64,000 nucleotides of DNA from Argentina anserina (GCF_933775445.1 NC_065878.1:642001-706000); one strand, 5' to 3'. Positions 22,447 to 35,365 are shown, counted from the first letter of the stretch. Notes: generated by a model not told the origin, from the sequence alone. Program-made: numbers and translations.

Positions 22447-25400
22447 TCACAGTAAGCTGTCTGCTCGAGCTGATAATCTCCGGAAGAAATTGCTTGGTGC
22501 AGAAGGCAGCTTGCTTCGAAACCTTGGGTGCCTCAAGTAATACAATCCTGCAATCAGAGCAACCACTCGGAGGGGGGTCACATAGAGAACCACAGCTGCA
22601 CAAAGACTGAATACTATGAAAAGGCTAGTTGCTCTTGGGTCTCTCCAGCTGAGTAGGGACTGAAACCTTTCCCCTTGTGTTGCTATGTCACCCACAACTG
22701 TCTGTATCCTCCCTGCTACACTTCGAATCCTGTCATACCTCATTCGAACAATGTCATGTGGTCTTGAGCTCGGAAATGTGTCAAATTCTTCGTCAAGCTC
22801 ATCCGGATGAACTGCTTCAGCCCACGAAAGCTTAATATCCATATGAGGAGGATGTCTAGGCCTGAATCTGTAGTTCCACATTCCAATCAGGAACATGTAG
22901 ACGAAAAGAGTCGGAAGTATCAACTCTGGGTACCAAATCAGTATCAGAAACAGAATGTGAACGAGGACTGTTGTCATGGTGTTTTTCCAATTGCATACAT
23001 CACTGAACCATCTGCTCATGGAGAACATGCTGGAAAGTAGTGACATGATTCGAAAGAAGTTGGCTTTGCTCCTTCTCATGCTCCACATGTGTGAATCAAC
23101 ATCTAGCATGTACTCTACCACCTCCTTTCGAAGTGGGGGTTCAGCTCTGCCAAGCCTCCCAGCTACAATGTTCATTGCTTGGTATCGTAAATTGTCTACT
23201 TGGTTCACTGTGAATGGATGCAAGTAATGCATTTTTGGCAGCAAAGGGTGTCCATAAACATAGATCATGTTAGCTAAAGAAAGGGTGGTGAACCGAACTG
23301 CTAGTTGGAGGTCTCCCATTTTCTTAACTCCATTAGGTTGCAGAACAAGGAGAGGGTATGAGTGTGTATACATTCGATGAGCTTCAAGTGTTGATAGTCG
23401 AATGCGTACCTTGCCGATTCGTGAATCTCTTGCTGCGCTGGCCGCCATTGGTGCTGGTCTCTCAGCGCCACCAAGATGACAATTGTCGAAAACCCCCAAA
23501 GTTATCACAGTGCATGGATCATAAACTTCCCAAGTGTACTGCTCATTCCATTTAGGACTGAGTGTGTCGAGAATTGTTCTGGTGCGAACCCATTTCTGGC
23601 CATATTTAGCTACGCAATAAGCATCTGTACTTCCTCGGCCATCTTTCATCTTCATTGGAAGAAGCCCTTGTGCACTTAGTATCCCCACCTCCAAAATCCC
23701 AACAGGCTGCTTCCACAGCTGCCTTGCAGTTGGCCGTTGATCACTTATGTACATTGTTGATTCATCTAGTACATGGTATCCACCTTCAAGACAAACTCTC
23801 AGGTGAATTCTACTAGAAAACTTGAGATCTTTCCTCCTATCAGGTTCTAGAACACCAAAGCCATACTTCTCAAGGTTGAACCAGCGTGAATGCACAGGCC
23901 TGTGGTCAAGCCGCTTCTCGAACATGTCAATGGGCATGCTCATCTTTCCCAGCACCTCATCTTTCGAAGGGTGGACTCGATCTTCAACAGTGATGATCAG
24001 CTGCTCTTCAAAAGGTTCAGCTGCCACAAAGACTAAATCTTCATTCCACAATGGATTAGCTGTATGAGTTGGACATATCTTGGTTCTGAGGACTTGGTTT
24101 CCAACTTGAGCTTTGACAAAAACTTCTGGGATGTGGCTTCTGTCATTAGGCAGCACATCCTGAGCTTCAATTACATTCACTCTAAGGTACCACAGTTTTG
24201 GTGAAACGTATACCTTGGATCGGATATTATGAACACCTTCACCATAGACTGCTGCAGCGTCTGAATGCCATGCATCAGGAAATGCTTCATCAGCTTGTGT
24301 TCCCATCCAAACTGCAACCATGATTTCACCTCTAACCTTGCCTTCTCCGCGGCGGTGCTCAAGCCTGTACCACTGAGGAGCAAGAGGACTATCCGGTGGA
24401 ACTCTGGTGGGAATCTCATTCAAGTCAAACACCACCCTTCCAAGATAGTCATCTCTTCCAATCATCTCTTTGTCTTTGACAAAGACTTCTAGCACAGATG
24501 ACTGAATGCGCTCTTTTGAAAAGGCAAACACCTGGTTCCACTCTGGATTCATTTTTCTCTCAAAATGCTTTGTTCTTCCCTTGTAGTTCCCCAGCTTTAC
24601 TTCCACATAAGGATCACAGCTTGCGGTAATGGAGCTGGGAGGGAGGTCTTTGGCCTTCACAACTCGAACATAGAGATAAAACATCTGCTCTACAAGGTCA
24701 TAAGTGCTGGTATATCTCTCACCACCACTCATCCATCCTCTACCTCCGTATGCTCCACCATTTGGCCACCTCTCACCAAGCTGAGGGTTGGTGTCTTTAA
24801 GGTCATAGTCTTCTTCATGGCCATGAGGGGCTTGCGGACGTACTGGCTGCATGGTTAATGGGACACCTAGAGAATGTCTCTCGACTGATATGTCTGCTGC
24901 TTGTTGCACTTGATATTTTTGTAGGTGATGAAATGTTACTGCCTTCTCCGTCTCCTCCTTCGACTCTTGAGCAGATGAATCGCCAATCAAAGAAACAGTA
25001 GCAACAGCTTTCGGAACTGCAGCAAATACTTTGCTATGAGATAGGACCTTGTGTATATCTGGTTGTTGATGAGACTTGGAAGGAAGGGCTTCTAGTGCTT
25101 GGGGTTGAGGAGATTTTGATTCAGATTCTGGTGAGATATAGATTTTTAGGCCAATGTCACCCTTGACAGATGACAAAAACCACTTCTTCTCTAGTTGGAA
25201 TCTTTGATAAGCCTCCTCGCCTTTCTTGACTATGTTTGAGCAGGGAATTCTTACCCTTCCAAGGAAATGTCGGCCAGGAATAGGGACTCTCCTCTCGTTG
25301 TACACAGAGACTTCAATGGTTTCGTGATGGAAGTTTTCAGTTTGGTTGATGTCGAAGACAAGTTTCTGGTCCCAAATTGGGTTGAGGTTCTTTGGAACAG

Positions 25401-25515
25401 TTTTGGTTCGGCTAAGCTGGTTCACAAAATCAACTTCTACAAATGGACTAGCAGACCCCTCTCCGTCTTTGGGCATAAGATCATGAGCATCAACAACTTG
25501 TACCACCAGCTTCAT
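22447..25515 (-). CDS. Multiple C2 and transmembrane region protein (MCTP)
   Basis: An intronless gene of 1022 residues, usual for plant MCTPs, which act at ER-plasma membrane contacts and plasmodesmata and include FTIP1 and QUIRKY. C2A (about 1-125) starts MKLVVQVVDAHDLMPKDGEG. C2B lies near 275-390 (LYVRVVKAKDLPPSS), C2C near 435-560 (LRVNVIEAQDVLPNDRS) and C2D near 600-720 (LEVGILSAQGLLPMKMKDG). The C-terminal PRT_C region (from about 860) has two hydrophobic stretches around LVHILFLILIWYPELILP and LFIVFSLCAAVVLYVTPLRV, and ends FFRRLSARADSLL. C2A contains the aspartates expected for Ca2+ binding; in C2B the pattern is partly changed. An ATG 11 codons upstream exists, but homologues begin at the C2A strand, so the start at 25515 is preferred. 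The particular paralogue is not assigned. Confidence 0.94.
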   Translation of the reverse strand: MKLVVQVVDAHDLMPKDGEGSASPFVEVDFVNQLSRTKTVPKNLNPIWDQKLVFDINQTENFHHETIEVSVYNERRVPIPGRHFLGRVRIPCSNIVKKGEEAYQRFQLEKKWFLSSVKGDIGLKIYISPESESKSPQPQALEALPSKSHQQPDIHKVLSHSKVFAAVPKAVATVSLIGDSSAQESKEETEKAVTFHHLQKYQVQQAADISVERHSLGVPLTMQPVRPQAPHGHEEDYDLKDTNPQLGERWPNGGAYGGRGWMSGGERYTSTYDLVEQMFYLYVRVVKAKDLPPSSITASCDPYVEVKLGNYKGRTKHFERKMNPEWNQVFAFSKERIQSSVLEVFVKDKEMIGRDDYLGRVVFDLNEIPTRVPPDSPLAPQWYRLEHRRGEGKVRGEIMVAVWMGTQADEAFPDAWHSDAAAVYGEGVHNIRSKVYVSPKLWYLRVNVIEAQDVLPNDRSHIPEVFVKAQVGNQVLRTKICPTHTANPLWNEDLVFVAAEPFEEQLIITVEDRVHPSKDEVLGKMSMPIDMFEKRLDHRPVHSRWFNLEKYGFGVLEPDRRKDLKFSSRIHLRVCLEGGYHVLDESTMYISDQRPTARQLWKQPVGILEVGILSAQGLLPMKMKDGRGSTDAYCVAKYGQKWVRTRTILDTLSPKWNEQYTWEVYDPCTVITLGVFDNCHLGGAERPAPMAASAARDSRIGKVRIRLSTLEAHRMYTHSYPLLVLQPNGVKKMGDLQLAVRFTTLSLANMIYVYGHPLLPKMHYLHPFTVNQVDNLRYQAMNIVAGRLGRAEPPLRKEVVEYMLDVDSHMWSMRRSKANFFRIMSLLSSMFSMSRWFSDVCNWKNTMTTVLVHILFLILIWYPELILPTLFVYMFLIGMWNYRFRPRHPPHMDIKLSWAEAVHPDELDEEFDTFPSSRPHDIVRMRYDRIRSVAGRIQTVVGDIATQGERFQSLLSWRDPRATSLFIVFSLCAAVVLYVTPLRVVALIAGLYYLRHPRFRSKLPSAPSNFFRRLSARADSLL

Positions 25516-28467
25516 CTTGGCTGCTGTGAGAATATGAGGAAGTAGCACCTCACAAGTGATCCAAAACTAGCTTCAGAAGCAAAGAAGTTGTCTAGAGGAA
25601 GAAACACAATTTTAAAGGAAAAAAAGAAAATAAAGAGTTCAGACTCTTTCTCTTGCACACAGTACGTGGGGCTAATGTTATTTTAGGAGAAGCAAAGAAT
25701 GCCTTGATAAAGAGATGCCTGCCACAGTGCTACTTCTTTAGAGATCCAAACCAAAAAATGGAGCGAAGGCTTGAACTTTTTCTCTAGTACTGGGAAAGTG
25801 AACCTCTACCATTCCTTAATTCTCAAAGTTATGATTTGTTCGGCTGCATTGTTTTTTAGGGATCTCATTATACTAACTTGCAACTATTTTTCATATCACA
25901 AACTTTTGCATGTGGACTTCGTAGTCCTTTAGCTGGGGAATCCTACCATTCCAGCAGTGTTGCTTTTTGTTTGCTGAAGATGAAGATCTAAAGCTACTAT
26001 TTGTTTGATGCTGCAACTTTATTTCTGATCGATTACTTGTGATGCATTCTAATTGGAATCCAAGTTAACATATTCCGATTTGACCCTTCCCTTTCTGTCT
26101 CGACGAAGCATGTCTTCAGCTGCAGCAAACTAGCAACAGGTATTTAATCAAGGGCATGTCTGTCAGTTTATTGAACTCCAATAAGTGTGTTCAAGGAACA
26201 TCCCTTTCTTGGGTAGGCAGCAATCAATTTGTGTGTATAATCTGTGAGTAAAGTAGTACTTGGAACAGAAAGATGCAGCTGGAGGTGATTTGCATGCAAA
26301 AGCAAATCTGCAGGGCTTGTAATGTGAGCTATAGCTTAAAGATATGCTTTTCTTTCTGCTAAATCTGTTGGGTTTCTTCTTTAATCTTGTTTTTAATTGC
26401 TGTCTCCTTCATATCTTTCAATGTTGAAACTAGAGTTGGACATCATGTTCAAGCCAGCTCAACTCATTTCTAATTAATTAAGTACATTGTGGGATAAAGC
26501 AGGTTATGATGTGAACAAATAAACTAAATTTCTTATATTAATTTCATCTTCAAGGCAGCACAATCAATTCCAAAACCATACTGTCAAATATAATACACAT
26601 AGATATGGTCTCTCTGAATTCCCAATCTCTTAACCTTATCACCATATTGTTTGTAACTATGTATATTTTGAGCAGGTAAGGATCATATGATTCATATCTA
26701 TACTAAATTAGTTCAAGAATTTTCATAAAATGCATCTTTGGGCGCAACAAATTATTATGTAAGAAAAACAGAAGTTCTTGTGCTTGAGGTGTGATTATGT
26801 ACGTCATTACCAAGAGTTACATGTACTTGTGCACATTATTGGAAAAATGGTGACTTTCAATATTTATTATCAACCAATTTAAATAAAAGAATTAAGTGGA
26901 CACACTAAAGATCTGTAAAGATAAATATGAGTTTGCGTTCTTTGGTGTAAGAGCTACAAAGTAATGTATTTATCTGCTTAAATTGGTTATAGTGTGAATA
27001 AGAACTTGTCACAAAACACGTGATAACTATTTGTATTTTGGAATGTGTAACGACTGAACAACTTTGAATTCATAGCGTCAGAATTAAATTATGTAACAAC
27101 AGGCTTAATGAGATTAAATTATATAACCGTCAAATTCATTGTGTAATAGTTGTAACGTATGAAATGAAATTCATTGAGGTAACGACCGTAACATTTGCAA
27201 GTCCCACAAGAGACATTATGACGAACTAGACCTAACACAAATCATCACTGTCCATTTACTCCATTACAATTATAATCAGCTTAAAACAAAATTGCAAAAT
27301 TCATTTGCAGGAAATCAGATTCCAAATGCAAAAACTATTCAAATGTTAAAAGAAATTACGCTAGGCTTCATCAGTGTTATAAATTGTCGACACATAGTTC
27401 GGATATATGCTTATCAATTTTCAATCCTTGGACAGTGCAACAAGTAAAAAACTAAAGAGATCCTAAAAGAGAACAAAAAGAATATGGAAGGAGAACTACG
27501 AATGGGTCATCAGATAGGAGCGAAAGACTAAAATCATGTTTAATCACAGATAAACTCATGTGAACTATGCAAATCGACCCATTAAATCCAGCTTTCGAGT
27601 AATTTTCTAAAACAAAAATAAACTTAAGCAAACAAATTGATGGAAACAGAAAGCGTCAAAATAAGGAAGTATATGTATGTATGTATAACAAAATACTCAA
27701 AAGTATCAGACAACAATTTAGTTTATAAATAACTCACTACTTAATTTGATAAAGCAAGTAATGACTAAATGATGGCAAGTTGCCACATGTCATAAAATAT
27801 TTTATTTTTTTACCCATCTTTGACTCATAGTGTTTACTACTATTAATGGAGATGTTATCTGCTACTGTCGATTATAAAAACTAACTGCTATTATCGACTA
27901 TAAAAACTAACTGCTATTGTTGAGTTATAAACTAACTGCTATTGTCGACTTGGAAGGTACATGCTACAGTCGACTTGGAAGGTATCTGTTACTGTCGATT
28001 ATAAATCTAGCTGCTACTGTCAACTGAGAAACTAACTAGTACTGTGGTTTTTGGTGAGCAAAAATCAAAATTTTAAAATTTCTCAAAACATATGCAATAT
28101 GATACTTAAATGAAAGCATATGACATAAGGAACAACTTTATATTGGCTCACCTCCAAATTGCTGGTGGTTTGGCCGGAAAACTTAAATTTGCCGGAAAAA
28201 AAAAACTAAAAAACGAGGAGAGATAAATTTGTTAGATCTAGGAGTGAAATTTGGTAATTTTCACGAAAATAATGATATTTTGGATATTTTGCATTAATTA
28301 ATTAATTATTTTTGTTTTACTTATTTTTGGACTTAGCTTATGTCCTAATTTGTATAAGAAATATAAATAATGAGTTTTTAGTTAATTCAAATGTGGTCTA
28401 ATATTACTAAGTAATTTTCTAATGTATGTAATCACAGATAGTCATCAATTACATGATCACCATACGT
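25516..28467. other. Intergenic region upstream of MCTP gene
   Basis: Roughly 3 kb of AT-rich sequence with no domain-bearing frame. It begins with the MCTP leader and promoter and includes a minisatellite at 27858-28034 (separate entry). It ends at the 5' LTR of the Tat element. Confidence 0.5.
27858..28034. repeat. Minisatellite, about seven 25-26 bp units
   Basis: Seven consecutive units share the pattern ctgctaytgtcgayt followed by an AT-rich or ttggaaggta tail and then ctaa. Units are 25-26 bp, diverged by a few bases each. Adjacent units 4 and 5 share the ttggaaggta tail, showing local duplication. It lies about 430 bp before the Tat LTR. Confidence 0.85.
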
Positions 28468-28878
28468 TGACAATAGCTTAACTGTGACTACTGAACCATT
28501 TGGGCCCGATTGACCGGCCCACGCGCGAACCACTAACTGCTTATCCAGCCCGCAAGTCTAAGCAAAACAGTTAGTAGAAGCGGTTTTATGGCAGTGTGAA
28601 AGAGGCCCAAAAGTGCTATATCAGATGGGCATCGATCCCACATCGAGGACATCCTAAAGAGTAATCTTTTCAGAGGCTATAAAGGAACCGCTAGCACCCT
28701 CGGAGGCAGGTAATGCCATTCTGATTAACCACTTACTATAATATCCTATTTTTTACTGATCGACTAACTTAAGATTCAGAGTGGAATAGTCTGATAACAT
28801 CGGACATGTTTCCTAACCCGAGCAGTTCTAATACAGGCTTTGCAGGAAGAAGTTGTCTACGGTTTCGATACAGAAATA
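28468..28878 (+). repeat. 5' LTR of Tat-type element
   Basis: It starts TGACAATAGC and ends near gatacagaaata, followed directly by the PBS-like sequence at about 28880-28900. It matches 50093-50512 along its whole length with scattered substitutions. Confidence 0.85.
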
Positions 28879-28984
28879 TTTGGCACCGCCTGTGGGAAAA
28901 GATACCAAAAGCCATGGTTCTACAATGGCAGAAGAGGAAGATGTGCTAATATAGTGGAGGAATAATGGTTCAACTGCTAGGATA

Positions 28985-30107
28985 TTGGAATTTTCTCTTG
29001 AGCCTTCGGGATCAAGAAAGGCAACGTCGGAGGAAGGGGAAGACCATCGAGAAGAGGTATTCCTAGATGACCTCACTAGGGATGAGTTGGTGGAAGAAAT
29101 GGAGAGAATAAGGGCAGAGGTTGACCGGATGAGAATGGAAAAGGAACATGAAAAGAGGGAGGCGGCTGAAAGGTACTGGGAGATTGAGCAGGAAAACGAG
29201 GCCCTATCAGCAGCTCTAGAGTGCCGGATGACGCAAAATGCCGCGCTTGCGAGGGCACTGGCAGCACAGCTAGTGGCCACACCCCCGGTGAGAGAAACGA
29301 TACAGAAAACAGAACCGTTGGCTGAACAGACCATGGAGAGAATACTGGTCAACATAAATACCGAGTTATTCCCCGCCACAATGAGGGAACCAGAGGAACA
29401 TGAGGAGTATATATCAGATATATGTGAAAAGATGGAAGAAGAGCACCGATCAGGCTGCTAGTATGCGTGAGGTTCCACGAAAGAGCTGGTTCATTTTCCA
29501 AACCAGTGACAAAAGCGGTAAGAGCCAACTCGGTGAAACCGTTGATGATGACCTATAATAGGAAAAGTTGTCCCTTTGAGCACCTGGACAGTTTCAGATC
29601 ACAGACCAATGTCAAAGGATACATCGATGCAGTTAGCTGTAATATATTCCAGGCCACGCTTACCGGAGAAGCGTTAAGTTGGTTATATGAACTACATGCA
29701 GGTTCGATAGCGTCGTTTAAGCAGTTAGCTTATCAGTTTGTGAGTATATTCATCATGAGGACCGATGCGGCGCGCTCTTCTTTAGTGTTATTTGAGTATA
29801 GGCAAGGGGAAAGTGAAGGGCTAAGAGATTTGATGAACTGATGGCAAACCATGACAGCCCTAGTTAGGAACTTGGATAAGGGATTGCTGAGATAACATTC
29901 ATGCAGGGATTGCGCCCGAGAAAGTTCTTGTACACGGTAAATGTGGAGGGGCCTCAAGGTTACGATAACTTGATGACATGGTTGTGCGACACGCCCAGGC
30001 GGACCATGATACTTACGGTGTGAGGGCCGGGAAGAGAAAGATGGAAGAAGTACAACAATGGTTGCCCTTGCACTAACATAAAGATGCGAGGACCTGGAGC
30101 CAAGGGC
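28985..30107 (+). pseudogene. Broken gag of Tat-type element, first part
   Basis: Two frames separated by a stop near 29460. The first (28985-29461) encodes a charged, probably coiled-coil N-terminus. The second (29467-29841) has the plant gag signature around FQATLTGEALSWLYEL, followed by SFKQLAYQFVS, the capsid-like domain of Gypsy gag. Further stops occur after 29838. At 30112 the frame is interrupted by a family B solo LTR. Confidence 0.75.
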
Positions 30108-30112
30108 GTGAT

Positions 30113-32306
30113 TGATCGGTTCGATTACTCGAGATCAATATTAACCCTGTAAGCATCGTTAGTAGTATAAAGGAATAGGGTATCGTTCACAAACCGGGGA
30201 TCCAACAAGGGTAAAGAATCACAAACATTTAACAACGAATTCATAAGAGATATAAAGATTTGATATAAGATCGGATCAAGAACATAAAAATAAATCCTAA
30301 ACTAATATATACATGTGATCAACCAACCAACACATAAACATCACCATACAAAACGTCACAAGTAGCTTCAAATCATAATCTCATCCTGTGCAAACACCGA
30401 GCCTTAGCGGACAAGTATTGAGTGAACAAACAACAACCTAATGCCGAACTAGGTTACTTAGCGCATCCCTAACTCGAAACATGGCCTGGTAATCCTATCT
30501 TAGTGCTTAGAAATTACAAGGTAACATGTCATTCTCAATCTTACCACTTCATTGATTCATTCATTATCTAATTACTTAGCGCATCTTAGATAACAATGGA
30601 TTATGGTTAATTCCTAGTGATTACTAACAAGTCAAGCATGTCACTTACTTTAACAAGTTAACAAAATCACTTAAGAATCCTATATGCAAAACTAACTTAG
30701 TGCCTTGAATCACATATAGTTAACGCACAAGAAATAAAATCATTAAATCATTGAATTATAAACTCACGACATCTACATAGAAATCATAGAAAACAAAATT
30801 AGAACTACTTTATAACATCTTGCAAAATCGTAAACTACATATGAGTATTCCACAAATTCGGAACTAGCCAAAAACAGAAACACAACATCACACAAAGAAT
30901 CCAAACTGAAAACATAATTGAAGAAGTAACGAGTTACACTTTGTAAATCTCCTTAGCGGTATCAAAAAAAGGCAGCACGGCTTCAACTTTAATGTCAATC
31001 CTAGGCGTAGCGCTTTGGATTGAATGGAATGAAAGGAAGATGGTGTTTTCGGCTTGAATGGCTTTGAGGATGATGGTAGTGTTTAAGGCAGAGCTTTGGC
31101 AAGTCTTGTGAGCAAGGTTGATAATCATTTTCTATGGAAATGAGGTGCTATATATAGAAGAAGAAACTCAAGGGAGGCTGGCCACAAAGTCCACAAAGTT
31201 GAAATCAAATTAGTTGAGGTTTCCTAGATTTTCTCAATTCGGCAGATCTGACATTTGTACCTTGTTCTGGCCATAACTTTCTCTAGAAAATAGATATTGA
31301 GCGGATTCCAACGACATTTGAAAATAAACTCCCATAGCTTTTCATCCATATATGATGCATTTTATAAATCATTGTGAGCTGTCCAAGGGAGCGCGTCAAA
31401 GTTGGATGATCTGCACTGCCAGAATTCTGATTTCTATAAGGATTGGACATTAATTGCATATCTTCTTCCTCCTTTAATACTGATTTCTTTTGCACACATT
31501 TCTTCCTTTGAATTAGGGAGACAACAAGAGTATTAATTTTTGCAGCCTTGTTTGAATTTTTGTACCTCTTCTCATTAATTTGTTGCATGCTTTCTTTGAC
31601 TTTCTTACCTCTTCTCATTAATTTGCTGCATGCCTTCTTTGACATTCTTTGGTGCAGGAATTTATGATGATTCTGATATATATTCATGCCACTATATGTA
31701 GGAGAAACAATGTCCCAATTTTTCCTCACAACCCTTGGATTAAAAGCAAATCAATGGCTGAGATAATTCTGCCGAGTTCACTGGACCTCCGAGTAAAGAT
31801 TCGGTCATATCTCCCTGTATGAATAAGATATTAATTTGATTCCAAATCCTACAGAAACTAGACTCACACAGATTTCTATCTATATATGGTACGTCTTCTA
31901 ATTTGATCGTAACTATCTAGGGGACCCCGTCGAAGTTGGACTACGTATCTTGACAACATTTTGATTCTTGCATGGATTTGGCTTTTAAGTGCATATCTTC
32001 TTCTCTTTCCTTGTGGAACTAGGATTGATTTCCTTCTCCAACATGTATTTGTATTTCGTAATAAGAATAAGTACGTTAGAAACAAAGAAATAGAAAATGA
32101 TGAATCTTATTTGAACAAGGAATCATATCTCAACAATGATTGTTAACACTTAGCACGATTTCATCATCAATTCACTCATAATCGATATAAGCTCTACCTA
32201 GACACTTATTCATACAAAAGAAACTAAAATATACTAAATAAGAGGTAACAAAGAGAAAGAATAGGGCATAAACGCATTAAGAACGTCACACTTTGTGCTC
32301 CTATCG
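30113..32306. mobile_element. Solo LTR, family B, TSD GTGAT
   Basis: A 2194 bp LTR begins TGATCGGTTCGATTACTCGA and ends CTTTGTGCTCCTATCG, where the expected CA end has become CG. It is flanked by GTGAT at 30108-30112 and 32307-32311. It is closely related to the LTR at 39674-41766. No internal domain accompanies it, so it is a solo LTR from unequal recombination, inserted in the Tat gag region. Judged by the primer site of the related element, family B reads on the minus strand here. Confidence 0.88.
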
Positions 32307-33340
32307 GTGATCAGGGATACTCACTATACCGGAAGCCGAGAGAATGGGGAAATTGTAAAAATGAGCAAGACAGCGGTACGAGTTGGCAAAACAAGGGGAA
32401 AAGTCATCAGCAAGGCGGTAACACCACGCTAGTCTCATCCAAACTGTAATACAATGTTTTCATGGTCCTTACTGCTTCGTACGAGGGTATATGAAACGAA
32501 AACAAAACCTGATCTCAAGACCTGTGGCCAGGAGATTCCCCAAATCCAATCTCACAAGGGCAGATACCGGGAAGTAATGTTCATATCATGATGAGTCATC
32601 TCATCATACGAACACTGCATCGCATTGAAGAACGTGATAGAAGACCTTATTAAGAAGGGCCAATTGTAGCAATATGTTGGAGTTAAAAGGGAAGTATGTG
32701 GCGAATGTGAATTGTATTATCAGGACGACCGAGACAATGTTGAGGTGTATGGATCGATTAATGTAATACATGGCGGTGGCCATAAGGATAATTTGTCCAA
32801 CAAAGCGAAAAAACAATGACTGCGGGCGATCAGTAACAAAGAAGTGTATGCATTTGGGGGCAGTAGTGGTCAGGGGCACAAGACTGGGTGGAAATCAGTA
32901 ACATTTGAGGAAGAAGAAGAAACCGATGAAGTAATCCAACCGCATGATGATCCCTTTTTAATCACAATTCAGATCGACCATTACATGGTATCCCAAATGT
33001 TAGTGCATACTTGAGCATCAATCAATGTGCTATTTGGAGATGCTTATGCCGGTTTAAAACGAGGAAGAAACAAGTTAGGGCAAGATAATGAACCGCTGAT
33101 CAGTTTCACTAGAGAGATAGTTCAACTGTTAGGCTCAGATTATTTGCATGTAGTATTCGGCACCGGGGATTGTGTGAAGAAGGCCCACATGAACTTCATT
33201 GTCTTAGATTGGCTATCCTCTTACAACGGTATACTGGGAAGACCTAGCCTCTGGCGGTTAAAAAGTTTCATCGCTGGTCATATGTTGATGTTGAAGGTGC
33301 CTTCACTGAGTGGTATAGTAACAATCTAGGGAAATCAGAA
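32307..33340 (+). pseudogene. Rest of gag and protease region, Tat-type
   Basis: After the solo LTR the Tat coding strand resumes, badly decayed up to about 32930. From about 32930 a retropepsin-like region can be followed. Its expected Asp-Ser/Thr-Gly centre is lost, with a stop codon at about 33013. The downstream family feature YNGILGRPSLWRLK is clear at about 33220-33270, which places the protease. Confidence 0.65.
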
Positions 33341-33381
33341 AGTAGCCAAGAAAAGTTATTCACAAATGTTGCAGATGCGGT

Positions 33382-35100
33382 GTGCAACCTCACCCTTCAG
33401 ACCCGATCATAAACCCTCGCGAGGATTCAGACTTCGAAAATGAGGATGAGAAGTCGGTCCTAAAGAATGGAGTGGTAGAAAAGACAGAGGAGATTCAAAT
33501 CTCAAAAGATATGACAAATCAAACCGTTTTCATTGGCACGAAGATGGGCCCGGCAGTAAGGGAAGGTCTAATCCAGTACCTGAGAGAACATAAGCCGGTC
33601 TTCGCGTGGACATATGAGGACATGCCCGGTAATCCAACAGAGGTCATGACCCACAACTTCAATATTGAGAAGGGAAGTGTCCTGGTCAGGCAGAAGAGAA
33701 GTTCTTTCACCGCAGAGAAGTATGAGGCCATAAGAGGAGAAGTTTATAAGCTTCTCAAGATCAAATTCATCTGGGAAGTACAATACCCTCTATGGCTTGC
33801 CAATGTTGTCATGATACCTAAAAAGAAAACCAGACAGTGGCATATGTGCGTGGACTACACTAACTTAAACAAAACTTGTCCCAAGGACAGTTTCCCGCTC
33901 CAACAGATTGATGAATTGGTGGATTCCACCAGCGGTTATAAGATGTTGAGCTTCATGGATGCGTTTTCCGGGTATAATCAGATCAAGATGGATCCAAAGG
34001 ATAAGGACAATACCACTTTTACAACAGACCAAGGACTATATTGCTACAAGCGGATTCCTTTCGGACTCCAAAACGCAGGCGCCACATATCAAAAAGTGAT
34101 AAACACGATATTGGCGGATCATCTAGGGAAACGAGTAGAGGTGTACATCGACGACATGCTGGTCAAAAGCAAAACTGCAAAGGAACATGTGCAAGATTTG
34201 AGCCAGATAATTGCCTCACCACTGTAGAATGGGATGCGGTTGAATCCCAAGAAGTGCATTTTCAGTGTCTCAGAAGAGATGTTCTGAGGACATGTAATTA
34301 GCCAAAGAGGGATAGAGGCCAACGTGGAGAAAGTAAAAAACATACTAGACATGGAGTCTCTGGTAATCAAAAATGAGGTCTAGTCGCTCACTAGGAGACT
34401 GGCAACTCTTTCCCGGTTCATATCCAGGCTTACTGATCAGTGTGCTCCATTCTTTAAGCTATTAAGGATGCAACGGTTCAAATAAATAAGATGGGGAGAG
34501 GAATATGAGCAGACATTTCAGTTGATAAAAGCCTACCTGGGAACAGTACCATTATTGTCCAAACCGATCCCTAGATAGATGTTGAATCTGTACATTACCA
34601 CATCAAAGAATGTTGTAAGTTCGGTGCTTGTGCATAAGGAATAAGAAGTTGAAGCATCAGTCTATTATGTCGAAAAAGGTTTTACCAGGGCAGAGAGCCA
34701 TTATCCGAACATCATTAATCACACTTCTAATTCTACGTAACATACAAACACGAGGAGTGCATCCGATTCGAAATTGGCTTTGGCACTAATTACTACCGTG
34801 AGGCAGTTACGCCACTATTTCCAGGCTCACTCTATCACATTTTTTACCAATCACCCCTTACGACATATATTGTAGAAACCAGAGACAAGTGGAAGACTAG
34901 TGAAGTGGGCCATTGAACTCGGTGAATTTGATATCATCTACAGACCACAGGCCTATAACCGTCATCAAGGGGCAAGCTACGACTGATTTTATTTCGAAAT
35001 TGATTCCTTTGTAGGAACCAGCAGTTCTGGAGCCAGTAGTTGGAAGTGAGCTGATAACTGAGACATCAGTACCCAACATAACACAAAGCGGTCCCAAGGC
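33382..35100 (+). pseudogene. Reverse transcriptase and first RNase H, Tat-type
   Basis: The longest intact part (33382-34227, 281 codons) contains Gypsy RT blocks: the entry KHKPVFAWTYEDMPG, then CVDYTNLNKTCPKDSFPLQ, FMDAFSGYNQI, IPFGLQNAGATYQ and the catalytic YIDDMLVKS. A stop at 34225 and others downstream (near 34286, 34379, 34484 and 34576) break the connection to the first RNase H region, which is recognisable only in pieces up to about 34980. Confidence 0.85.
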
Positions 35101-35365
35101 CTGGCAATTGTTTGTAGATGGATCTGTAACAAAGAAGAGAAGCGAAGTCGGTATCATATTGATTAGCCCTGAGGGCCCTATTTATGAGTATGCCCTACAG
35201 TTCCTATTTAAAGCTTCCAACAATGCCGTTGAGTACGAAGCTTTAATCGCCAGTTTGAAATTGGCTAAGAAAATGAGGATCCAATCTTTGGAAATCTTCA
35301 GCGACTCCCAGCTGGTTGTTAATCAGATTATCAATACTTTTGATTCTAAGGAATCATAATTGAGT
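35093..35365 (+). pseudogene. Second RNase H-like domain (archaeal-type, Tat lineage)
   Basis: A separate open segment starts with LFVDGSVTKKRSEVGIIL, continues with NNAVEYEALIASLKLAKK, and holds FSDSQLVVNQI. This is the acquired RNase H of Tat elements, located after the regular RNase H. The first Asp (FVDGS), the Glu (EYEAL) and the next Asp (FSDSQ) are present. A stop after the KES residues at about 35357 ends it. Confidence 0.82.

Noticed and set aside
25516..25548. Eleven extra N-terminal residues on the MCTP protein
   Set aside because: The upstream ATG is possible, but the C2A domain begins at the next Met (25515) and family proteins start there.
27858..28034. CRISPR-like array
   Set aside because: The units are direct tandem repeats without unique spacers, in a plant genome. 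It is a minisatellite.
28828..29379. 183-codon minus-strand frame opposite gag
   Set aside because: It is Ser/Cys-rich and mirrors the charged gag frame on the other strand. It lacks domains and extends into the LTR border.
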